From Formosa sp. L2A11 (GTDB lineage: Bacteria; Bacteroidota; Bacteroidia; Flavobacteriales; Flavobacteriaceae), in contig NZ_CP047028.1 in the NCBI RefSeq assembly GCF_009796865.1, positions 868,001 to 932,000 on the forward strand: a DNA stretch of 64,000 bases. The letters run 5' to 3'. A program made the translations under genes and the position numbers. The notes beneath the pieces were generated by a model that did not search any database, was not told the DNA's origin, and saw only the letters and a program-made list of their open reading frames with translations. Positions 61,348-64,000 of this stretch are shown here, one piece after another (position 1 is the stretch's first letter; the number at the start of each line of letters is the position of its first letter).

Positions 61348-64000
61348 ATGAAACATTTTTTAATAGCATTAGTATTTTTAACAACGGCATTCTCTTATGC
61401 ACAAGACACTGGCTCGATTGTAGGTAAATTACTAGACAAAGAATACAATAACGAACCACTTGCTTTTGCAAACATATTAGTTAAAGGAAGCACAAAAGGA
61501 ACAACGTCTGATATGGATGGTGTTTATGCCATTACAGAACTTACTCCTGGGTCTTACACTATAGTTGTTAGCTTTGTAGGTTACCTAACACAAGAAGTTC
61601 CTGTAACTGTTACAGCTGGTAACGCAACCCAAGTAGACGTCATTATGAGCGCTAGTGCAGCAGCATTAGACGAAGTTGTGATACAAACTACAACTAGAAA
61701 AGAGAGTGAAACAGCCTTATTATTAGATCAGAAAAAGGCCGTTATCATTAAAGAAAGTATTGGAGCAGAACGCCTATCTCAAATAGGAGCTACAGATGCT
61801 GCCGCAGCAACTTCTAAAATTTCTGGAGTTACAAAAAGCGAAGGGTCTGGCGAGGTTTACATTCGTGGTCTAGGAGACAGATATTTATCTACTACTATGA
61901 ATGGTTTACCAATACCATCTGACGATGTTAACAACAAAAACATAAACCTAAACCTATTTTCTACAAACATGATTGAAAATGTAGGGATAAGTAAAACATA
62001 TACAACATCTGCTTATGCAGATCAGAGTTCAGGGAATGCAGATATTACATCTAAAGGATATTCGAAAAAAGAATTATCTATAGGCATATCTTCAGGATAT
62101 AACACAAACCTTTTTGGAGTAGATAATTTTAAAAAGAGTATCATTTCTGAAGATGTAACACTTGGTTTTCACAAAAAGGAATATGCTTTAGTAGACTTAA
62201 TTACAAGACAAGGTTGGGACCCACTAGAACAAAAAAACACAGGAAACTACGGTATTGCAATTTCTGGCGGTACTAAATTTGAAGTATTTGGTAAACAAGT
62301 AAAATTATTTGCAGCAGGTTCTCACTCTAAAAAATACAACTATCAAGAAGGAATTTTTAGAAGCTACAGATCTAACATCTTAGATAATGAATTTACAGAC
62401 ACAGAGCTTTCTAACACAAGTATAAACTCTACTGGTTATATAAACTTAGGTTTAAAACTAAACAGCAACAACAACATTAGAATTAGCAGCTTATCTGTTA
62501 ACAAGAGTGACGACAACGTCTACGAGCAAGGTAGAAACGGAGAGGGTTATGTATTTGATCAAGACCCACAAGAAGATGGTGCTTTTGTAAGAGACCAGAA
62601 TTTTAAGCAAACTACTATGTTAATTAACCAAATTGAAGGAGACCATAATATTACAGAACGTAATACTTTAAAATGGGCGGCTGGATTTAATTATGTATTA
62701 GCTCAAGAACCTAACAGAATTAGAAATGAGGTTAACATTTTAGACGAAAACACAGTACAATATGCTCACGTTGGCGATTACCAACAAAGAAAATCTAGTC
62801 AACAAATTGAAGACACAGAATATAACGCTTATATTATAGATGCTATTGAATTAGGTAAATTTGATGAAGATGCAAACACTAGACCATTAAAATTAAATTT
62901 TGGAGCAGATTACCGTCAGAAAGACCGTTCTTTTAACTCCCTTTTCATAGGAGTTAGAGCTCGTGATTTCCAAGTACCAACAGTAGATGATTTTTCTGAA
63001 ACATTTACAACAGAAAACTTTAATAACGGATTAGTACTTCGCGAAAGAGATCCAGACTTATATGATGCAGATTTAAACATAATTGCTGGATTTGCTAATT
63101 TAGATTTTGGATTAAATAAAAAATTCTCAGGAAATGTAGGAGTACGTTTAGAAAGAGATGAAATTAATGTAAACTGGGATGTTGCCAATTTTGTTGGTCG
63201 TTTAGGATCTATTAAAAAAGAATACACAGAAGTTTATCCTAGTGTAAATTTAAAATATGAGTTAAACGAAAATCAATTTCTTCGTTTAGCATCTAGTTTA
63301 ACACAAACACTTCCAGAATTTAAAGAATTAGCACCATTCGAATACGTATCGCCAACAGGACGTGTTACACGTGGAGATCCAGATTTAGAAAAATCAGATG
63401 TATTTAATTTAGACTTAAAATGGGAATTCTTTCCTAAAAGAAGCGAACTTATTTCTGCAACAGCATTCTATAAGCAAATTAAAAACCCTATTAACTTAGC
63501 ACAAACAAGAGGATCTTCTGGAATATTTGAGTACTCAAATACAGGAGACGCTGCAGATGTTGTAGGATTAGAATTTGAAGGTAGAGTAGATTTAATTACT
63601 AATGATGACGATGAAGCACTATTAAACTTAAATGCCAATGTTACTAAAATGTGGTTTACTCAAGATTTACTTGAAGACTACCAATACAATAACATTAGCG
63701 AAACAGATTTACAAGGCGCATCTGACTTAATTATAAACGGATCTTTAAGCTACAATAGCCATAAAGAAAAAGAATTTATAGCAACATTAACAGGAAACTA
63801 TTCTTCAGACAAAATATACGCTTTAGGTTCTCCAGAAGATTTTACAAACAGCGCTGTACTTTATAACGATGCAATTATAGAACAAGGTTTTGTAACCTTA
63901 GACTTAGTTGTTAGTAAACAAATTACAGATAACTTATTAGTAAAATTCACAGGAGGAAACTTATTAAATCCAGAAATTAAACAAACACAAAACATAAGAA
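61348..64000 (+). CDS. TonB-dependent receptor (partial, C-terminus beyond window)
   Basis: I translated the plus strand from the ATG at 61348; the frame is open for 884 codons to the window edge. Signal peptide MKHFLIALVFLTTAFSYAQ; carboxypeptidase-like domain (about 22-105, GSIVGKLLDKEYNNEPLAFA); plug domain with VYIRGLGDRYLSTTMNG; then barrel strands. A start at 61330 adds six residues and is less likely by promoter position. Energy comes from ExbB/ExbD. Phased TTAACC repeats upstream suggest control by a PhoB-like regulator and thus possibly uptake of a phosphorus source; that is inference. Confidence 0.92.
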   Translation, partial: MKHFLIALVFLTTAFSYAQDTGSIVGKLLDKEYNNEPLAFANILVKGSTKGTTSDMDGVYAITELTPGSYTIVVSFVGYLTQEVPVTVTAGNATQVDVIMSASAAALDEVVIQTTTRKESETALLLDQKKAVIIKESIGAERLSQIGATDAAAATSKISGVTKSEGSGEVYIRGLGDRYLSTTMNGLPIPSDDVNNKNINLNLFSTNMIENVGISKTYTTSAYADQSSGNADITSKGYSKKELSIGISSGYNTNLFGVDNFKKSIISEDVTLGFHKKEYALVDLITRQGWDPLEQKNTGNYGIAISGGTKFEVFGKQVKLFAAGSHSKKYNYQEGIFRSYRSNILDNEFTDTELSNTSINSTGYINLGLKLNSNNNIRISSLSVNKSDDNVYEQGRNGEGYVFDQDPQEDGAFVRDQNFKQTTMLINQIEGDHNITERNTLKWAAGFNYVLAQEPNRIRNEVNILDENTVQYAHVGDYQQRKSSQQIEDTEYNAYIIDAIELGKFDEDANTRPLKLNFGADYRQKDRSFNSLFIGVRARDFQVPTVDDFSETFTTENFNNGLVLRERDPDLYDADLNIIAGFANLDFGLNKKFSGNVGVRLERDEINVNWDVANFVGRLGSIKKEYTEVYPSVNLKYELNENQFLRLASSLTQTLPEFKELAPFEYVSPTGRVTRGDPDLEKSDVFNLDLKWEFFPKRSELISATAFYKQIKNPINLAQTRGSSGIFEYSNTGDAADVVGLEFEGRVDLITNDDDEALLNLNANVTKMWFTQDLLEDYQYNNISETDLQGASDLIINGSLSYNSHKEKEFIATLTGNYSSDKIYALGSPEDFTNSAVLYNDAIIEQGFVTLDLVVSKQITDNLLVKFTGGNLLNPEIKQTQNIR

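Noticed and set aside
1..64000. CRISPR arrays, IS elements, prophage or plasmid genes
   Set aside because: No regularly spaced direct repeats, no transposase or integrase motifs, and no phage structural genes were found on either strand.

Overview
The window is a low-GC chromosomal stretch from a member of the Bacteroidota, almost certainly the family Flavobacteriaceae. Four things point there: many copies of the Bacteroidota -7 promoter element TAnnTTTG, little sign of Shine-Dalgarno sequences, TonB-dependent receptors with carboxypeptidase-like N-terminal domains, and a secreted protein with a C-terminal type IX secretion (T9SS) sorting domain. Most of it is core genome, densely packed. I see no rRNA, no CRISPR array, no IS element and no prophage.

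Layout. 1-1145: aldehyde dehydrogenase (cut by the window edge) and its TetR regulator. 1345-7724: polA, then a tightly coupled NUDIX hydrolase and a large PLD/SF2-helicase/DUF3427 protein, which is the most accessory-looking module here. 8012-11867: four minus-strand metabolic or membrane genes (aspartate dehydrogenase, TspO-like protein, DJ-1/PfpI protein, methyltransferase). 12411-15104: a secreted protein, a 2-hydroxyacid dehydrogenase homologue and a DUF2853 protein. 15465-19822: translation block rplM-rpsI, rpsB, tsf, pyrH-frr, cut up by clear terminators. 19932-26718: DUF5686 barrel, MMPL exporter, asnS, rpoN. 26789-30601: membrane protein and PorT-like barrel, then an ExbD-ExbD-membrane protein-ExbB cluster on the minus strand. 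30690-34224: tRNA-Ser, TatD-asparaginase pair, retropepsin-like protease and an orphan LuxR response regulator. 34225-40410: 2-oxoglutarate dehydrogenase E2/E1, a small outer membrane protein, polyprenyl synthase. 40541-47159: TetR-TolC-adaptor-RND efflux operon. 47328-61119: TonB receptor, aspS, ClC channel, tadA, dxs, a T9SS-secreted beta-propeller protein, dgt. 61348-64000: a second TonB receptor, truncated by the window end.

Functional links. ExbB/ExbD supply energy for the TonB receptors. dxs and the polyprenyl synthase belong to one isoprenoid pathway, and both appear to have near-leaderless transcripts. The RND operon carries its own TetR gene with a candidate operator between the promoter elements. 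The points most worth follow-up are the NUDIX plus PLD-helicase-DUF3427 pair, which contains a perfect 18-bp in-frame tandem duplication; a clamp-binding-like motif in the PolA linker; and three helically phased TTAACC repeats upstream of the last TonB receptor that resemble a PhoB-type box.
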